DNA from: Zeus faber
Taxonomy: Eukaryota; Chordata; Actinopteri; Zeiformes; Zeidae
NCBI GenBank assembly: GCA_960531495.1
Contig: CAUIJY010000075.1
Location: forward strand, 1,984,001-2,048,000
Direction of reading: 5' to 3'
DNA length: 64,000 bases
In this document: positions 20,301 through 34,500 of the stretch, piece after piece
How positions within the stretch are numbered: the first letter of the stretch is position 1
How the letters are laid out: every line of letters begins with the position of its first letter
Translations under genes and position numbers: made by a program
The notes under the pieces: model-generated
What the model was told of the DNA's origin: nothing
Database searches by the model: none
Seen by the model: the letters and a program-made list of their open reading frames with translations, nothing else

Positions 20301-23300
20301 CAATCTTTCTTTTGTTATTTCTTTCAATCTTTCTTTCCATCTTTCTTTCAATCTTTCTTTCATTCTTTCTTTCAATCTTTCAATCTTTCTTTCAAACTTT
20401 CAATCTTTCTTTCCATCTTTCTTTCAATCTTTCTTTCCATCTTTCTTTCAATCTTTCTTTCATTATTTCTTTCAGTCTTTCAATCTTTCTTTCAAACTTT
20501 CAATCTTTCTTTCAATCTTTCAGTCGTTCAATCTTTCTTTCAATCTTTCTTTCAATCTTTCAATCTTCAGTCTTTCAATCTTTCTTTCAAACTTTCAATC
20601 TTTCTTTCAATCTTTCAGTCGTTCAATCTTTCTTTCAATCTTTCTTTCAATCTTTCAATCATTCAGTCTTTCAATCATTCAATCTTTCAATCTTTCTTTC
20701 TTTCAATCTTTCTTTCAATCTTTCTTTCATTCTTTCCTTCAGTCTTTCAATCTTTCTTTCAATCTTTCTTTCAATCTTTCTTTCATTCTTTCTTTCAATC
20801 TTTCTTTCAATCTTTCAATCTTTCTTTCAATATATCTTTCAATCTTTCTTTTGTTATTCTTTCAATCTTTCTTTCTTTCAATCTTTCTATCCATCTATCT
20901 ATCAATCTTTTTTTCATTCTTTCTTTCAATCTTTCTTTTTTCAATCTTTCTTGCAAACTTTCTTTCAATTGTTTAATCTTTCAATCTTTCTTTCATTCTT
21001 TCTTTCAGTCTTTCAATCTCTTTTTCATTCTTTCTTTCAATATTTCAATCTTTCAATCTTTCTGTCATTCTTTCTGTCAATCTTTCAATCTTTGTTTCAT
21101 TCTTTCTTTCAATCTTTCTTACTTTCAATTTTTCTATCTTTCAATATTTCTTCCAATCGTTCAATCTTTCTTTTATTATTTCTTTCAATCTTTCTTTCTT
21201 TCAATCTTTCTTTCCATCTTTCTTTCAATCTTTCTTTCATTCTTTCTTTCAATCTTTCTTTTTTCAATATTACTTTCAATCTGTCAATTTTTTTTCATTC
21301 TTTCATTCTTTCTTTCAATTGTTCTTTCATTCTTTCTTTCAATCTTTCTTTCTTTCAATCTTTCAATCTTTCTTTCATTCTTTCATTCTTTCTTTCAATC
21401 TTTCTTTTTTAAATCTTTCTTGCAATCTTTCTTTCAATTGTTGAATCTTTCAATCTTTCTTTCATTCTTTCTTCCAGTCTTTCAATCTTTTTTTAAATCT
21501 TTCTTTCAATCTTTCAATTTTTCAATCTTTCTTTCATTCTTTCTTTTAATCTTTCAATCTTTCTTTCAATCTTTCAATCTTTCTTTCATTCTTTCTTTCA
21601 ATCTTTCTGTCTTTCAATTTTTCATTCAATCTTTCTTTCATTCCTTCTTCAATCTTTCTTTCAAATTTTCTTTCAATCTTTCTTTTTTCAATCTTTCTTT
21701 CAATCTTTCTTTCATTCTTTCTTTCAGTCTTTCAAAATTTGTTTCAAACTTTCAATCTTTCAGTCGTTCAATCTTTCTTTCAATCTTTCTTTGAATCTTT
21801 CAATCTTCAATCTTTCAATCTATCTTTCAGTCTTTCTTTCAATCATTCAATCTTTCAATCTTTCTTTCAATCTTTCTTTCTTTCTATCTTTCTTTCAATC
21901 TTTCTTTCATTCTTTCCTTCAGTCTTTCAATCTTTCTTTCAATCTTTCTTTCAATCTTTCTTTCAATCTTTCTTTCATTCTTTCTTTCAATCTTTCTTTC
22001 AATCTTTCAATCTTTCTTTCAATATTTCTTTCAATCTTTCTTACTTTCAATCTTTCTTTCTTTAAATCTTTCTTTCAATCTTTCTTTCAAACTTTCATTC
22101 TTTATTTCAATCTTTCAATCTTTCAATCTTTCTTTCATTCTTTCTTTCAATCTTTCTTTCAATCTTTCAGTCTTTCTTTCAATATTTCTTTCAATCTTTC
22201 TTTCTTTAAATCTTTCTTTCAATCTTTCTTTCAAACTTTCAATCTTTATTTCAAACTTTCAATCTTTCCATCTTTCTTTCAATCTTTCTTTCAATCTTTC
22301 TTTCAATCTTTCAATCTTTCTTTCATTCTTTCTTTCAATCTTTCAATCTTTCTTTAATTTTTTCTTTCAATCTTTCTTACTTTCAATTTTTCTATCTTTC
22401 AATATTTCTTCCAATCTTTCAATCTTTCTTTTGTTATTCTTTCAATCTTTCTTTCTTTCAATCTTTCTATCCATCTATCTATCAATCTTTTTTTCATTCT
22501 TTCTTTCAATCTTTCTTTTTTCAATCTTTCTTGCAAACTTTCTTTCAATTGTTTAATCTTTCAATCTTTCTTTCATTCTTTCTTTCAGTCTTTCAATCTC
22601 TTTTTCATTCTTTCTTTCAATATTTCAATCTTTCAATCTTTCTGTCATTCTTTCTGTCAATCTTTCAATCTTTGTTTCATTCTTTCTTTCAATCTTTCTT
22701 ACTTTCAATTTTTCTATCTTTCAATATTTCTTCCAATCGTTCAATCTTTCTTTTATTATTTCTTTCAATCTTTCTTTCTTTCAATCTTTCTTTCCATCTT
22801 TCTTTCAATCTTTCTTTCATTCTTTCTTTCAATCTTTCTTTTTTCAATATTTCTTTCAATCTGTCAATTTTTCTTTCATTCTTTCATTCTTTCTTTCAAT
22901 TGTTCTTTCATTCTTTCTTTCAATCTTTCTTTAAATATTTCAATCTTTCAATCTTTCTTTCAATCTTTCAATCTTTCTTTCATTCTTTCTTTCAATCTTT
23001 CAATCTTTCTTTCATTCGTTCTTTCAATCTTTCTTTCAAACTTTCAATCTTTATTTCAAACTTTCAATCTTTCAATCTTTCTTTCAATCTTTCTTTCAAT
23101 CTTTCAATCTTTCTTTCATTCTTTCTTTCAATCTTTCAATCTTTGTTTCATTCTTTCTTTCAATCTTTCTTACTTTCAATTTTTCTATCTTTCAATATTT
23201 CTTCCAATCGTTCAATCTTTCTTTTATTATTTCTTTCAATCTTTCTTTCTTTCCATCTTTCTTTCAATCTTTCTTTCATTCTTTCTTTCAATCTTTCTTT

Positions 23301-26300
23301 TTTCAATATTACTTTCAATCTGTCAATTTTTCTTTCATTCTTTCATTCTTTCTTTCAATTGTTCTTTCATTCTTTCTTTCAATCTTTCTTTCTTTCAATC
23401 TTTCAATCTTTCTTTCATTCTTTCATTCTTTCTTTCAATCTTTCTTTTTTAAATCTTTCTTGCAATCTTTCTTTCAATTGTTGAATCTTTCAATCTTTCT
23501 TTCATTCTTTCTTCCAGTCTTTCAATCTTTTTTTAAATCTTTCTTTCAATCTTTCAATTTTTCAATCTTTCTTTCATTCTTTCTTTTAATCTTTCAATCT
23601 TTCTTTCAATCTTTCAATCTTTCTTTCATTCTTTCTTTCAATCTTTCTGTCTTTCAATTTTTCATTCAATCTTTCTTTCATTCCTTCTTCAATCTTTCTT
23701 TCAAATTTTCTTTCAATCTTTCTTTTTTCAATCTTTCTTTCAATCTTTCTTTCATTCTTTCTTTCAGTCTTTCAAAATTTGTTTCAAACTTTCAATCTTT
23801 CAGTCGTTCAATCTTTCTTTCAATCTTTCTTTGAATCTTTCAATCTTCAATCTTTCAATCTATCTTTCAGTCTTTCTTTCAATCATTCAATCTTTCAATC
23901 TTTCTTTCAATCTTTCTTTCTTTCTATCTTTCTTTCAATCTTTCTTTCATTCTTTCCTTCAGTCTTTCAATCTTTCTTTCAATCTTTCTTTCAATCTTTC
24001 TTTCAATCTTTCTTTCATTCTTTCTGCCAATCTTTCTTTCAATCTTTCAATCTTTCTTTCAATATTTCTTTCAATCTTTCTTACTTTCAATCTTTCTTTC
24101 TTTAAATCTTTCTTTCAATCTTTCTTTCAAACTTTCAATCTTTATTTCAAACTTTCAATCTTTCAATCTTTCTTTCAATCTTTCTTTCAATCTTTCTTTC
24201 AATCTTTCAATCTTTCTTTCATTCTTTCTTTCAATCTTTCAATCTTTCTTTAATTTTTTCTTTCAATCTTTCTTACTTTCAATTTTTCTATCTTTCAATA
24301 TTTCTTCCAATCTTTCAATCTTTCTTTTGTTATTCTTTCAATCTTTCTTTCTTTCAATCTTTCTATCCATCTATCTATCAATCTTTTTTTCATTCTTTCT
24401 TTCAATCTTTCTTTTTTCAATCTTTCTTGCAAACTTTCTTTCAATTGTTTAATCTTTCAATCTTTCTTTCATTCTTTCTTTCAGTCTTTCAATCTCTTTT
24501 TCATTCTTTCTTTCAATATTTCAATCTTTCAATCTTTCTGTCATTCTTTCTGTCAATCTTTCAATCTTTGTTTCATTCTTTCTTTCAATCTTTCTTACTT
24601 TCAATTTTTCTATCTTTCAATATTTCTTCCAATCGTTCAATCTTTCTTTTATTATTTCTTTCAATCTTTCTTTCTTTCAATCTTTCTTTCCATCTTTCTT
24701 TCAATCTTTCTTTCATTCTTTCTTTCAATCTTTCTTTTTTCAATATTTCTTTCAATCTGTCAATTTTTCTTTCATTCTTTCATTCTTTCTTTCAATTGTT
24801 CTTTCATTCTTTCTTTCAATCTTTCTTTAAATATTTCAATCTTTCAATCTTTCTTTCAATCTTTCAATCTTTCTTTCATTCTTTCTTTCAATCTTTCAAT
24901 CTTTCTTTCATTCGTTCTTTCAATCTTTCAATCTTTCAATTTTTCTATCTTTCAATATTTCTTCCAATCATTCAATCTTTCTTTCATTATTTCTTTCAAT
25001 CTTTCTTTTGTTATTTCTTTCAATCTTTCTTTCTTTCAATCTTTCTTTCCATCTTTCTTTCAATCTTTCTTTCATACTTTCTTTCAATCTTTCAATCTTT
25101 CTTTCAAACTTTCAATCTTTCTTTCCATCTTTCTTTCAATCTTTCTTTCCATCTTTCTTTCAATCTTTCTTTCATTATTTCTTTCAGTCTTTCAATCTTT
25201 CTTTCAAACTTTCAATCTTTCTTTCAATCTTTCAGTCGTTCAATCTTTCTTTCAATCTTTCTTTCAATCTTTCAATCTTCAGTCTTTCAATCTTTCTTTC
25301 AAACTTTCAATCTTTCTTTCAATCTTTCAGTCGTTCAATCTTTCTTTCAATCTTTCTTTCAATCTTTCAATCATTCAATCTTTCAATCATTCAATCTTTC
25401 AATCTTTCTTTCTTTCAATCTTTCTTTCAATCTTTCTTTCATTCTTTCCTTCAGTCTTTCAATCTTTCTTTCAATCTTTCTTTCAATCTTTCTTTCATTC
25501 TTTCTTTCAATCTTTCTTTCAATCTTTCAATCTTTCTTTCAATATATCTTTCAATCTTTCTTTTGTTATTCTTTCAATCTTTCTTTCTTTCAATCTTTCT
25601 ATCCATCTATCTATCAATCTTTTTTTCATTCTTTCTTTCAATCTTTCTTTTTTCAATCTTTCTTGCAAACTTTCTTTCAATTGTTTAATCTTTCAATCTT
25701 TCTTTCATTCTTTCTTTCAGTCTTTCAATCTCTTTTTCATTCTTTCTTTCAATATTTCAATCTTTCAATCTTTCTGTCATTCTTTCTGTCAATCTTTCAA
25801 TCTTTCTTTCATCCTTTCTTTCAATCTTTCTTACTTTCAATTTTTCTATCTTTCAATATTTCTTCCAATCGTTCAATCTTTCTTTTATTATTTCTTTCAA
25901 TCTTTCTTTCTTTCAATCTTTCTTTCCATCTTTCTTTCAATCTTTCTTTCATTCTTTCTTTCAATCTTTCTTTTTTCAATATTTCTTTCAATCTGTCAAT
26001 TTTTCTTTCATTCTTTCTTTCAATTGTTCTTTCATTCTTTCTTTCAATCTTTCGTTAAATATTTCAATCTTTCAATCTTTCTTTCAATCTTTCAATCTTT
26101 CTTTCATTCTTTCTTTCAATCTTTCAATCTTTCTTTTATTCGTTCTTTCAATCTTTCAATCTTTCAATTTTTCTATCTTTCAATATTTCTTCCAATCGTT
26201 CAATCTTTCTTTCATTATTTCTTTCAATCTTTCTTTTGTTATTTCTTTCAATCTTTCTTCATTTCAATCTTTCTTTCCATCTTTCTTTCAATCTTTCTTT

Positions 26301-29300
26301 CATTCTTTCTTTCAATCTTTCAATCTTTCTTTCAAACTTTCAATCTTTCTTTCCATCTTTCTTTCAATCTTTCTTTCATTATTTCTTTCAGTCTTTCAAT
26401 CTTTCTTTCAAACTTTCAATCTTTCTTTCAATCTTTCAGTCGTTCAAGCTTTCTTTCAATCTTTCTTTCAATCTTTCAATCTTCAGTCTTTCAATCTTTC
26501 TTTCAAACTTTCAATCTTTCTTTCAATATTTCAGTCGTTCAATCTTTCTTTCAATCTTTCTTTCAATCTTTCAATCATTCAATCTTTCAATCATTCAATC
26601 TTTCAATCTTTTTTTCTTTCAATCTTTCTTTCAATCTTTCTATCATTCTTTCCATCAGTCTTTCAATCTTTCTTTCAATCTTTCTTTCAATCTTTCTTTC
26701 ATTCTTTCTTTCAATCTTTCTTTCAATCTTTCAATCTTTCTTTCAATATGTCTTTCAATCTTTCTTACTTTCAATATTTCTTTTTTAAATCTTTCTTTCA
26801 ATCTTTCTTTCAATCTTTCTTTCAAACTTTCATTCTTTATTTCAATCTTTCAATCATTCAATCTTTCTTTCATTCTTTATTTCAATCTTTCAATCTTTCA
26901 ATCTTTCTTTCATTCTTTCTTTCAATCTTTCTTTCAATCTTTCAATCTTTCTTTCAATATTTCTTTCAATCTTTCTTTCTTTAAATCTTTCTTTCAATCT
27001 TTCTTTCAAACTTTCAATCTTTATTTCAATCTTTCAATCTTCAAGCTTTCTTTCAATCTTTCTTTCAATCTTTCAATCTTTCTTTCATTCTTTCTTTCAA
27101 TATTTCAATCTTTCTTTCATTCTTTCTTTCAATCTTTCAATCTTTCTTTAATTCTTTCTTTCAATCTTTCTTACTTTCAATTTTTCTATCTTTCAATATT
27201 TCTTCCAATCTTTCAATCTTTCTTTTGTTATTCTTTCAATCTTTCTTTCTTTCAATCTTTCTATCCATCTATCTTTCAATCTTTCTTTCATTCTTTCTTT
27301 CAATCTTTCTTTTTTCAAACTTTCTTGCAAACTTTCTTTCAATTGTTTAATCTTTCAATCTTTCTTTCATTCTTTCTTTCAGTGTTTCAATCTTTTTTTC
27401 ATTCTTTCTTTCAATATTTCAATCTTTCAATCTTTCTTTCATTCTTTCTTTCAATCTTTCAATCTTTCTTTCATTCTTTCTTGCAATCTTTCTTTCAATT
27501 GTTTAATCTTTCAATCTTTCTTTCATTCTTTCCTTCAGTGTTTTAATCTTTTTTTCAATCTTTCTTTCATTCTTTCTTTCAATCGTTCTTTCTTTCGTTT
27601 AGTCTTTCTTTCAATCTTTCAATTTTTCAATCTTTCTTTCATTCTTTCTTTTAATCTTTCAATCTTTCTTTCATTGTTTCTTTCAATCTTTCTTTCATTC
27701 TTTCTTTCATTCTTTCTTTCAATCTTTCTTTCAATCTTTCTTTCAATCATTCTTTCTTTCTTTTAGTCTTTCTTTCAATCTTTCAATTTTTCAATCTTTC
27801 TTTCATTCTTTCTTTTAATCTTTCAATCTTTCTTTCATTGTTTCTTTCAATCTTTCTGTCCATCTTTCTTTCATTCTTTCCTTCAGTCTTTCATTCTTTC
27901 TTTCAATCTTTCTTTTTTCAATCATTCTTGCAATCATTCTTTCAATTGTTTAATCTTTCAATCTTTCTTTCATTCTTTCTTTCAGTCTTTCAATCTTTTT
28001 TTCAATCTTTCTTTCATTATTTCTTTCAATCTTTCTGTCCGTCATTCTTTCTTTCAGTCTTTCTTTCAATCATTCAATCTTTCAATCTTTCCTTCTATCT
28101 TTCTTTCAATCTTTCTTTCATTCTTTATTTCAATCTTTGTTTCATTCTTTCTTTCAATCTTTCATTCAATCTTTCTTTCAATCTTTCTTTCAATCTTTCT
28201 TTCATTCTTTATTTTAATCTTTCAATCTTTCTTTAATTGTTTCTTTCAATCTTTCTGTCTTTCAATATTTCTTTCAATCTTTCAATCTTTCTTTTTTTTT
28301 CAATCTTTCTTTCAATCTTTCTTTTATTCTATCTTTAAATCTTTGTTTTTTCAATCTTTCTTGCAATCTTTCTTTCAGTCTTTCAATCTGTCTTTCAAAC
28401 TTTCAATCTTTCTTTCAATCTTTCAATCTTTCAATCTTTCTTTCAATTTTTCTTTCAATCTTTCAGTCTTTCTTTCATTCTTTCTTTCAATCTTTCAATC
28501 TTTCAATCTTTCTTTCATTCTTTCTTTCAATCTTTCAATCTTTCTTTCAATATTTCTTTCAATCTTTCTTTCTGTCAATCTTTCTTTCCATCTTTCTTTC
28601 CATCTTTCTTTCATTCTTTCCTTCAGTCTTTCAATCTTTCTTTCAATCTTTCTTTCAATTTTTCTTTCAATCTTTCTTTCATTATTTCCTTCAATCTTTC
28701 AATCTTTCTTTCAATCTTTCTTTCAATCTTTCATTCATTCTTTCTTTCAATCTTTCAATCTTTCTTTCAATATTTCTTTCAATCTTTTTTACTTTCAATC
28801 TTTCTTTCTTTAAATCTTTCTCTCAATCTTTCTTTCAAACTTTCATTATTTATTTCAATATTTCAATCCTTCAATCTTTCTTTCATTCTTTCTTTCAATC
28901 TTTCTTTCAAACTTTCAATCTTTCTTTCAATATTTCTTTCAATCTTTCTTTCTTTAAATCTTTCTTTCAATCTTTCTTTCAAACGTTCAATCTTTATTTC
29001 AATCTTTCAATCTTTCAATCTTTCTTTCATTCTTTCTTTCAATATTTCAATTTTTCAATCTTTCTTTCATTCTTTCTTTTAATCTTTCAATCTTTCTTTC
29101 ATTGTTTCTTTCAATCTTTCTGTCTTTCAATATTTCATTCAATCTTTCTTTCATTCCTTCTTTCAATCTTTCTTTCAAATTTTCTTTCAATCTTTCTTTT
29201 TTCAATATTTCTTTCAATCTTTCTTTCATTCTTTCTTTCAGTCTTTCAAAATTTGTTTCAAACTTTCAATCTTTCTTTCAATCTTTCAGTCGTTCAATCT

Positions 29301-31587
29301 TTCTTTGAATCTTTCAATCTTCAATCTTTCAATCTATCTTTCAGTCTTTCTTTCAATCATTCAATCTTTCAATCTTTCTTTCAATCTTTCTTTCCTTCAA
29401 TCTTTCTTTCAATCTTTCTTTCATTCTTTCCTTCAGTCTTTCAATCTTTCTTTCAATCTTTCTTTCAATCTTTCTTTCAATCTTTCTTTCAATCTTTCTT
29501 TCATTCTTTCTTTCAATCTTTCTTTCAATCTTTCAATCTTTCAATTTTTCTATCTTTCAATATTTCTTCCAATCGTTCAATCTTTCTTTCATTATTTCTT
29601 TCAATCTTTCTTTTGTTATTTCTTTCAATCTTTCTTCATTTCAATCTTTCTTTCCATCTTTCTTTCAATCTTTCTTTCATTCTTTCTTTCAATCTTTCAA
29701 TCTTTCTTTCAAACTTTCAATCTTTCTTTCCATCTTTCTTTCAATCTTTCTTTCATTATTTCTTTCAGTCTTTCAATCTTTCTTTCAAACTTTCAATCTT
29801 TCTTTCAATCTTTCAGTCGTTCAAGCTTTCTTTCAAACTTTCTTTCAATCTTTCAATCTTCAGTCTTTCAATCTTTCTTTCAAACTTTCAATCTTTCTTT
29901 CAATCTTTCAGTCGTTCAATCTTTCTTTCAATCTTTCAATCATTCAATCTTTCAATCATTCAATCTTTCAATCTTTTTTTCTTTCAATCTTTCTTTCAAT
30001 CTTTCTATCATTCTTTCCATCAGTCTTTCAATCTTTCTTTCAATCTTTCTTTCAATCTTTCTTTCATTCTTTCTTTCAATCTTTCTTTCAATCTTTCAAT
30101 TTTTCTTTCAATATGTCTTTCAATCTTTCTTACTTTCAATCTTTCTTTTTTAAATCTTTCTTTCAATCTTTCTTTCAAACTTTCATTCTTTATTTCAATC
30201 TTTCAATCATTCAATCTTTCTTTCATTCTTTATTTCAATCTTTCAATCTTTCAATCTTTCTTTCAATCTTTCTTTCAATCTTTCAATCTTTCGTTCAATA
30301 TTTCTTTCAATCTTTCTTTCTTTTAATCTTTCTTTCAATCTTTCTTTCAAACTTTCAATCTTTATTTCAATCTTTCAATCTTCAATCTTTCTTTCAATCT
30401 TTCTTTCAGTCTTTCAATCTTTCTTTCATTCTTTCTTTCAATATTTCAATCTTTCTTTCATTCTTTCTTTCAATCTTTCAATCTTTCTTTAATTCTTTCT
30501 TTCAATCTTTCTTACTTTCAATTTTTCTATCTTTCAATATTTCTTCCAATCTTTCAATCTTTCTTTTGTTATTCTTTAAATCTTTCTTTCTTTCAATCTT
30601 TCTATCCATCTATCTTTCAATCTTTCTTTCATTCTTTCTTTCAATCTTTCTTTTTTCAAACTTTCTTGCAAACTTTCTTTCAATTGTTTAATCTTTCAAT
30701 CTTTCTTTCATTCTTTCTTTCAGTCTTTCAATCTTTTTTTCATTCTTTCTTTCAATATTTCAATCTTTCCATCTTTCTTTCATTCTTTCTTTCAATCTTT
30801 CAATCTTTCTTTCATTCTTTCTTGCAATCTTTCTTTCAATTGTTTAATCTTTCAATCTTTCTTTCATTCTTTCCTTCAGTGTTTTAATCTTTTTTTCATT
30901 CTTTCTTTCATTCTTTCTTTCAATCGTTCTTTCTTTCGTTTAGTCTTTCTTTCAATCTTTCAATTTTTCAATCTTTCTTTCATTCTTTCTTTTAATCTTT
31001 CAATCTTTCTTTCATTGTTTCTTTCAATCTTTCTGTCCATCTTTCTTTCATTCTTTCCTTCAGTCTTTCTTTCATTCTTTCTTTCAATCTTTCTTTTTTC
31101 AATCATTCTTGCAATCATTCTTTCAATTGTTTAATCTTTCAATCTTTCTTTCATTCTTTCTTTCAGTCTTTCAATCTTTTTTTCAATCTTTCTTTCATTA
31201 TTTCTTTCAATCTTTCTGTCTGTCATTCTTTCTTTCAGTCTTTCTTTCAATCATTCAATCTTTCAATCTTTCCTTCTATCTTTCTTTCAATCTCTCTTTC
31301 ATTCTTTATTTCAATCTTTGTTTCATTCTTTCTTTCAATCTTTCATTCAATCTTTCTTTCAATCTTTCTTTCAATCTTTCTTTCAATCTTTCTTTCAATC
31401 TTTCTTTCATTCTTTATTTTAATCTTTCAATCTTTCTTTAATTGTTTCTTTCAATCTTTCTGTCTTTCAATATTTCTTTCAATCTTTCAATCTTTCTTTT
31501 TTTTTCAATCTTTCTTTCAATCTTTCTTTTATTCTATCTTTAAATCTTTGTTTTTTCAATCTTTCTTGCAATCTTTCTTTCAGTCTT
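14395..31587. repeat. TTTC/AATC/ATTC array, block 2, with nested higher-order repeats
   Basis: 17 kb of the same 4-bp-word array. Higher-order copies can be followed with a rare word cluster, TTGCAAACTT before TCTTTCAATTG, at 16931, 18511, 19731, 20951, 22531, 24427, 25663, 27325 and 30666. Spacings are 1580, 1220, 1220, 1580, 1896, 1236 and so on. The pattern shows a block of about 4,020 bp repeated (16931 and 20951; 18511 and 22531) containing two 1,220-bp units. A separate 715-bp tandem duplication covers about 14880-16300 (identical landmarks at 15177/15892 and 15265/15980). The very long plus-strand frames (up to 900 codons) are low-complexity by-products. Confidence 0.95.
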
Positions 31588-34500
31588 CAAGATTCAAGAT
31601 TCAAGATTTTTATTTGTCACATACATATACATACTTCCATACATATATGCAGTGAAATGTAATGCAACGCACCCGGTGATAGCACACAAGAAGTCCTAGG
31701 AAAAAGTACTAAAATAAAATAAAATAAAAAGTAGAAAATTACTTCCTAATAGACCGACTAACTGACTCCTAAAACGTAATACAGTAAGTGGAATACTTAT
31801 AGAATAAGATAAAAAATATATAGAATAAAATACAATAAAAAATAAATTGAAATAAAATGGAATAGGTTGAAGGAATATGGCTATGTATATACAGATATGT
31901 GCATTTAAAGTGGCATGTGAATTAAAGTGGCATGTGAATGTGAATAGTGTGAGGTAGTGTTTGGGATAATACAGCACAGTATACAACAGTACGGCGCAGC
32001 AATACGGCATCACGAACAACCCTGAACAGTGATACAGTATGCGGTACAGTATGCTACATACAGTACAGTAGGTAGTGGAGCCTAGTGCATGGCTCAGTTA
32101 GGACCCCTGGTGAGGTCAGCATTGACAGTTCTGATGGCTTGAGGGAAGAAACTCCGTCTCAGTCTCTCTGTTCTCGCTGCGTGACTGCGGAGGCGCTTGC
32201 CTGACCGCAGCAGCTGAAACAGTCCGTTGTTGGGGTGATGAGGATCCTTCATGATCCTACGGGCTCTGCTACTACACCTCCTGGTGTATAACTCCTGCAA
32301 GGGGGGGAGGGTAGTTCCAGTGGTACGTTCAGCTGAACGCACCACCCTCTGCAGGGCCCGCCTGTCCTGGGCAGTACAGTTCCCAAACCAGGCAGTGATG
32401 TTGCCTGTCAGGATGCTCTCCACTGCTCCAGAGTAGAAGGACTTGAGGATCCTCACCGAGACCCGGAATTTCCTCAGCTGCCTGAGGTGGTAGAGACGCT
32501 GCCTCGCCTTTCTCACCAGAGTGTCTGTGTGAACAGTCCATGTTAAGTCCTCAGTGATGTGGACTCCCAGATATCTGAAGCTGCTCACCCTATCGACAGC
32601 AGTCCCATTAATCCACAACGGCGCGTGCGTCCTCGATTGTGATCCACGCCTAAAGTCCACAATCAGCTCCTTGGTTTTGCTGACGTTCAGGTGGAGGCTG
32701 TTGTCCTGGCACCAGAGTGACAGGTCAGCCACCTCCTCGCGGTAGGCCTTCTCATCGCAGTCGGTGATCAGGCCCACGACCACGGTGTCGTCAGCAAACT
32801 TGATGATGGTGTTGGAGCTGGACCTGGCCACACAGTCATGTGTGTACAGGGAGTACAGTAGGGGGCTGAGGACGCAGCCCTGGGGGGATCCTGTATTCAG
32901 GGTGAGGGAGCTTGACATGTACTTCCCCACCTTGACCACCTGGGGGCGGCCTGTGAGGAAGTCCAGGATCCAGGTGCACAGCGGAGCATTCAATCCTAGC
33001 TCCAACAACTTGACAGCCAGTCTGGTGGGGACGATGGTGTTGAAAGCTGAACTATAATCAATGAACAGCATTCTCACATAGGCCCCCTTCTGGCCATCCA
33101 GGTGCGTGAGCGTGGTGTGCAGTACCTGAGAGACCGCGTCATCCGTGGATCTGTTCTGCCGGTACGCGAACTGCAACGGGTCCAAGGTGCGGGGGAGGGA
33201 GGCGCAGATGTAATCCTTAATCAGCCTCTCGAAACACTTCATGACCACCGAGGTGAGGGCCACCGGACGGTAGTCATTCAGGCAGGTTGGAGAGGCGATC
33301 TTCGGGACAGGAACGACGGTGGACCTCTTGAAGCAGGATGGGACCACTGATTCAGCCAGGGAGATGTTGAATATTGTGGTGAACACCGGAGCTAGCTGGT
33401 TAGCACAGGTCTTCAGTACTCGCCCAGATATGCCGTCTGGACCCGCAGCTTTCCTGGTGTTCACCCGCATCAGAGCCCTCCTGACCTCGTGCACGGACAC
33501 TGAGAGTCCGCGCTCATCCCCAGCGGTGTAGCTCCAATTAGCCGGCGAGCTAGCGGTGTTGCTGCCAGACTCGAACCGCGCATAAAAGGAGTTCAGTTGG
33601 TTGGCCAGGGAGGCGTCCGCACTCGTGGCTGGGGAGGAGCTGCTCTTGTAGTTAGTTATTGTTCGCAGCCCCTGCCACAAGCGTCTTGTGTCCCCCCGCT
33701 CCATCTGCAGCTCCACGGTCTCTCTGTACGTCCGTTTAGCGTCCCTCACCGCCCTCCGCAGATTGTACGACGCCGCTTTGTAGTTGTCCATGTTGCCAGA
33801 TACAAGTCCGTCGTTGTAAGCGGCCGTGCGCGCATTCAGAGCGCAGCGGATGGATTTATCAACCCATGGTTTCTGGTTTGGAAATATCCGAACTTTCACC
33901 GTAGGAACGATTTCATCCGCGAGCGTAGCCACGAAACTCACTACAACCTCCGTAAACTCGCTGACGTCACTTGAACTCGCTCGGAACATGTCCCAGTCTA
34001 CGTCAGTCAGAGCGTCCTGAAGCGCAGCCTCTGATTGGTCCGTCCACCGCTTCACTTCCCTCGTCATCACCAGATCCCGCGCGATCAGAGGCCTGTAAAC
34101 AGGAAGCAGCGAGATCGCGGCGTGATCTGATTTCCCGAAAGCAGGAAGCGACACGGGCTTGTATCCGTTCTTGTAAGGAGTGTAACAATGGTCCAGAGTT
34201 CTGTCTCCCCTGGTGGCACACGTGATGTGTTGGTGGAAATTCGGCAGAACTTTTTTAAGGTTGGCCCTGTTAAAGTCCCCAGTCACCACCACAGCCGCGT
34301 CGGGATGTCTGTTCTGAAATCCGCACAACACATCGTGCAGAACCGACAGAGCTGCGTCGGTGTCCGCTTGCGGTGGGATATAAACGGCTGTAATGATGAC
34401 CGTGCTGAATTCCCGGGGGAGATAAAATGGACGGCATAGTATGGTCAGCTGTTCCAGGTTCGGCGAGCAGGAGTGGGAGAGGAATTTGGTGTTGTTGGCG

